Below are positions 60,507-64,000 of a stretch of DNA of 64,000 nt, one piece after another; positions within the stretch are counted from its first letter, which is position 1; every line of letters starts with the position of its first letter. The stretch comes from Grammothele lineata. Taxonomy: Eukaryota > Basidiomycota > Agaricomycetes > Polyporales > Polyporaceae. The notes under the pieces are model-generated. The model searched no databases and was not told where the DNA came from. It saw only the letters and a list, made by a program, of their open reading frames with translations. The translations under genes were made by a program, and so were the position numbers. Location of the stretch: NCBI GenBank assembly GCA_002150815.3, contig NDFF03000247.1, positions 1 to 64,000 on the forward strand. The letters run 5' to 3'.

Positions 60507-63010
60507 TTAATGACCGCCTGCCACAGCCACATCGCCCGCGCTGCCCGATCCCGGGCCGTCCTCCATCCTCACATCCTCCTCCCGAGCCTCCTCGGTCTTG
60601 GCCTCCGCTTGCCCTGGCTCGTCCTTCGCTCCCGACTCTCCCTCAGTCGCAACAGGCGACTCCTCAGGCCACACCCACTCTTCCAGTATCCTCTGCACTC
60701 GTTCTCGCTCAAAACCTTTCGCCGTTCGCCGTACCTTCACAATCACATCGCGCCTCCGCACGACCTGGCCTTCCTCACCATCATCTCCTGTGGCTATCGC
60801 CTCGTCGCTCATCAGCTCCTCTGCCCAGCCCGAAGGCCCAAAATCGGGGCGTCGGACCCGGACCGACGAGCTCTCGGTCTCGGGTGGACGCTCCTCTACC
60901 CTATCCCAGACACGTCGCTTGAAGTTACGGAAGAGCTCCACACCCTCTTCCTCGTCCACCGTGGTCCGTTTGCGCTTCGATGAGATGGTGCCATTGGCCG
61001 TCGGGTCGCCATTGGCTATCGCCCTGATTTTCTTAGAGTGACTTCGGTCTTCATCGTCGCTGGAGGATCCCGCAGCCTGCCGCGCTCTCCAACGCAATTC
61101 ACGGGCGAGAGCGGGCGCATCTTTCACGCGATCTCCCGGGACTTCTTCCTTTGCATGTCGTTTGGCCGCATCTGTACCGCGCTCGATAGCGCGTGATTCT
61201 GCCACGAGGAACTCGGCCAAAGCCTCCACTCCTTCCAGTATCCGAGGAGAGAACTCCTCCTTTGCCTTAAGATCCCTCAAGTACTTCTCAGCGGCATACC
61301 AGCATAACCTTTTGTCTTATCAGTAAGTAAAATGCGTGACAGCTCCCAGATACTCACTTGATGAAGTGAGGGAAGCGAAACTTCTTAGGAACATGGGTGG
61401 CAATTTCAATCTCTCGTACTCGTAGCTCTGAATGAATCACGTGAATGTTCGGCAACGGCGACATGATCAAACGACGTACGTGCAGCGAAGTCGTATGAGT
61501 GGAGGAAGTTGCCACCGAATACAAGAGTGTCTGCAGGCGTATACTAGCGTCGAGGTTATCGCTGGTCAAATATTCTGACAGCAACAAACTCACCACGGCG
61601 TGAATCCAGCCAGTTGGAATAATCATGGTGTTGCCCGTCGTGAGCTCAACTTTGAATACCTCGTCGCACAAATCCCCCAGCCATGAATGGTTCTGTACCT
61701 CGCTGCCTGACCATCGTTCATAAGCGGCAAGATTCGCAGGCGTAGGGCGGATAAAGTAGAAAACCTGCGTTCCGTTTCCACCGTCAACGATGCGACCGAC
61801 TCGACCGACTCACGCCAGTGCGTACCTTCTTGCCATGGACAATGTGATAGTAGACGGATGACCCAGCGAAATCAATATGCCAGTCCTACAGGGACTTTGG
61901 GTGAGCGCAACGAGTAGACGTCAAAGATGCTGGCTTACTGTCCAAGCCCCCGCAACGCCCATAAGACAATACAGCTGAACTTTGGGGTATGTGTGTCCGC
62001 GGCCGCGCTTGGCGTTCGGCCAGAACTTCTCAACCCAATCAAGCTCCCGGACGAGTCGCGGAGGCAACACGCGATCGGCGAGCTCGGTGCCTGAGATCTC
62101 GAGCGAGATGACGTTCCGAATCTTGTCGCGCTTTGGCCCATCCGTGTTCCAATACTCCGCCCACTTCCCAAGGGTCCAATGCACGTTTGACTGAGTTGCA
62201 ACGTCTGCAATCCCCGAGACGCCACCCAAACATCAACATCAAGACGCGTACTCACGACGTGTCCGTGTTAGGAGAGAAACTTCACGCACCAATGACCTCG
62301 ACCGGGTGATCCTCGCCCAACGCCTCTGCGACGTCGTCGACCGTAAAGGATGTCGGAGGCATTTTCATCCCCAGACCGTCCTCTGTCTCAACGACGACAG
62401 GTTCGGTCATCGCGTCCCCGTCCGATTCTAGCCACTCAATGCCCACATCACTCCCCTTCATACGTTTGAACGGGTCCTTCTTAATCTCCTTGCCCTCCAT
62501 CATCCGTAACCACCGACCCGGATCCGTGTCTTGACCATTGTTCAAGCCGGCGTAATCCCTCTGTGTCTTCTTTCGTGCCGACTTGCGTGTGGGAGGTTTC
62601 ATGGTAATGACGCGTGTGGGGTCGGCTGTAAGGCATGTCCGGCAGAACCTGTCGTGCGGACCACGACCGATACGAGCACGAGTAGAGGTCACAAAGGATT
62701 CTTCACGCGGTATGTTACATAAAGAAGACGACGATACGCACCATTTGTCTACGGCGTCAAGGTCGCCTTCTCCTGCACACCTCCAGTGGAACCAAATCTT
62801 GCACGCGTCGCAGCGAACCCATTTCTCCTTGTCGGCAGTGACAGATGGATGCTCTCCTTGATCATCCTTGCATGCAGGACATCTCTCGTCCTCAGTCTTG
62901 CCAACTTCTTCAGTCTCCGGGTCAGGTTGTACCTGTGAATCATCGTCGGTGGCGCCTGGTAGGTCCGGCGTCTTTTGGGCCTTCCCTGTCCGGCGGCGGG
63001 GACGAGCCAT
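60507..63010 (-). CDS. JHD1: JmjC histone demethylase with PHD finger, KDM2/JHD1 type
   Basis: Fe(II)/2-oxoglutarate dioxygenase that removes methyl groups from histone H3 (H3K36me1/2 in JHD1/KDM2). ATG 63010 opens a basic N-terminus (MARPRRRTGKAQKTPDL). The PHD finger is complete: CPACKDD, CDACKIWFHWRC, then CRTC after an intron. The JmjC domain includes [51 protein letters not shown] with the HxD iron ligands (HID), MIIPTGWIHAV with the second His, then YTPADTLVFGGNFLH after splicing. C-terminal: RVREIEIATHVPKKFRFPHF, then a long disordered acidic/basic tail (SSSDDEDRSHSKKIRA, SKRKRTTVDEEE). The stop is TAA 60509-60507. No F-box or leucine-rich repeats, as in yeast Jhd1. Confidence 0.92.
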
Positions 63011-63488
63011 GGTTCTAGCAGCCTTCGAGGGACTTCGCGCGTGTTGTATTGACAAGAACAAGGTTGCGAACGCGTAGGGTAAGTGGTGAGGCAGTCTAGC
63101 GATGTGCAAGTCTGTTGGCGCTAGGGTGTGTGTTCACCTCAGTGACGCTGACCGGGAGGCGCTGACGTCCCTGGCACAAGCTCGATCGCGCTAGCCTCGC
63201 TCGAAACAAGCGACCTCGTGGGTACATACATAGTATTTACAAGTTCAACGCGCAAGCTCCGACATTCACCGCGTCCCACACGCTCACCGGCAACCCCCGC
63301 GGTTTCCCGTCTCCCTTGGCTCACTAATATAGCACACCATAAGGGTTATGGTGAGCCACAGCATGCGGTGTTACGGCGCGTGTTCTACTGACGATCTATG
63401 ATTAGCTGTTACAACGGACGGTTCAAGTCCTACTACAGATACATTTGTCTTATGTGCCATCTATTCTAACTTCGCACTACATGCTAAT
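63011..63488. other. KDM2 upstream region and PGK 3' end
   Basis: 478 bp without a supported gene, holding the KDM2 promoter and the PGK 3' untranslated region. Confidence 0.45.
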
Positions 63489-64000
63489 TCACTGCTTCTC
63501 GCTGAGCTCGGCAACACCCGGCAAAGTCTGAAGTAGTAACGTGTCAGTACAGAAAGACCTTGAGCGACTCCGAATGAATTTTTACCTTGCCCTCCAGGAG
63601 CTCAAGGCTGGCACCACCGCCCGTGCTGACGTGGCTAAGCTTATCCTCAGCACCATAGTTAGCGACGACGGTCGCCGTGTCACCTCCGCCGACGATAACC
63701 GTTGCGCCATTCTGCGCAGCCTCGATCGTAGCGTCAAGAAGCGCTTTTGACGATGCAGCGAAGGCGGGGAACTCGAACACGCCAGGAGGACTAGTGAGCA
63801 GATGTTAGTCACCTAGTCGTCCGCCTCGAAACGTCCGCGTTGTCTTACCCGTTCCAGAGGATGGTCTTCGCCTCCAAGACAGCTTGGCGGTACAACTCAC
63901 GGCTCTTAGGACCGGCGTCTAGACCCATCCACTCGTCCGGAATACCCTCTTCATCGGTTGCGTGGCCAGTCTATCCATCTGTCAGCCGAAGTCCTCGAGC
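63489..64000 (-). CDS. PGK1: Phosphoglycerate kinase, C-terminal part (gene continues past window)
   Basis: Glycolytic enzyme transferring phosphate from 1,3-bisphosphoglycerate to ADP. Only the 3' end is present. Exons (minus): 63970-63849, 63790-63586 and 63527-63489, with an intron running from 63971 to or beyond the window end. Visible motifs: [57 protein letters not shown], the nucleotide-binding [11 protein letters not shown], and [18 protein letters not shown], closing with [12 protein letters not shown] and TGA 63491-63489. These match about the last 120 residues of a roughly 417-residue enzyme. Confidence 0.95.

Overview
This window comes from a filamentous basidiomycete, most likely an Agaricomycete and possibly a polypore. 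Genes are compact and carry many introns of about 45-60 bp with GTRNGT donors and YAG acceptors. A Plavaka-family transposase is present, a group known mainly from Agaricomycetes. Gene content is typical of fungi: Zn2Cys6 factor, Chs4, YJU2/DHX35/CEF1, MICOS. Splice sites were read by eye and checked for phase; where exact exons are given, the coding sum divides by three. No transcript data were available.

Layout. 1-8551 is a very large inverted repeat built from two opposed copies of a Plavaka DNA transposon (arms 1-3908 and 4644-8551, mirrored about position 4276). Each arm carries a transposase gene and a second, unrecognised gene. The right copy continues to about 9822. The left copy runs off the window start and is cut at 3908. 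9823-15366 is gene-poor, AT-richer DNA holding a small PHD-like zinc-finger gene and a 450-bp MITE-like element with 106-bp terminal inverted repeats.

15367-29728 is a conserved core: YJU2 and DHX35 (divergent), MIC19, a single-pass membrane protein, CEF1/CDC5 and NOC4 (divergent), then a 2-kb GC-rich stretch without a supported gene. Three of these genes act in the spliceosome.

29729-34205 is a Zn2Cys6 transcription factor whose stop codon was the target of an apparently intact Tc1/mariner element (32558-34205, TA target duplication, 27-bp inverted repeats, DD34E transposase). The transposon end now supplies the stop codon.

34635-64000 is dense housekeeping DNA: a NUP37-like WD40 protein, a tiny membrane protein, UMP/CMP kinase, a lipid-kinase-domain protein, a NIT2-type amidase, a YDJ1-type Hsp40 with an upstream heat-shock element, a Rho GTPase, PIG-X/PBN1, 6-phosphofructo-2-kinase/fructose-2,6-bisphosphatase, a Yta7/ATAD2 AAA-bromodomain factor, a PNKP-type DNA repair enzyme, a PITH protein, Chs4/Skt5, a KDM2/JHD1 demethylase and the 3' end of phosphoglycerate kinase. 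Three products end in prenylation (CaaX) boxes: Ydj1, Rho and Chs4.

No CRISPR, operon or obvious secondary-metabolite cluster was seen. The least ordinary features are the transposon palindrome, the mariner insertion into a stop codon, two consecutive GC-AG introns around a 22-nt exon in DHX35, and an 11-nt microexon in CEF1.
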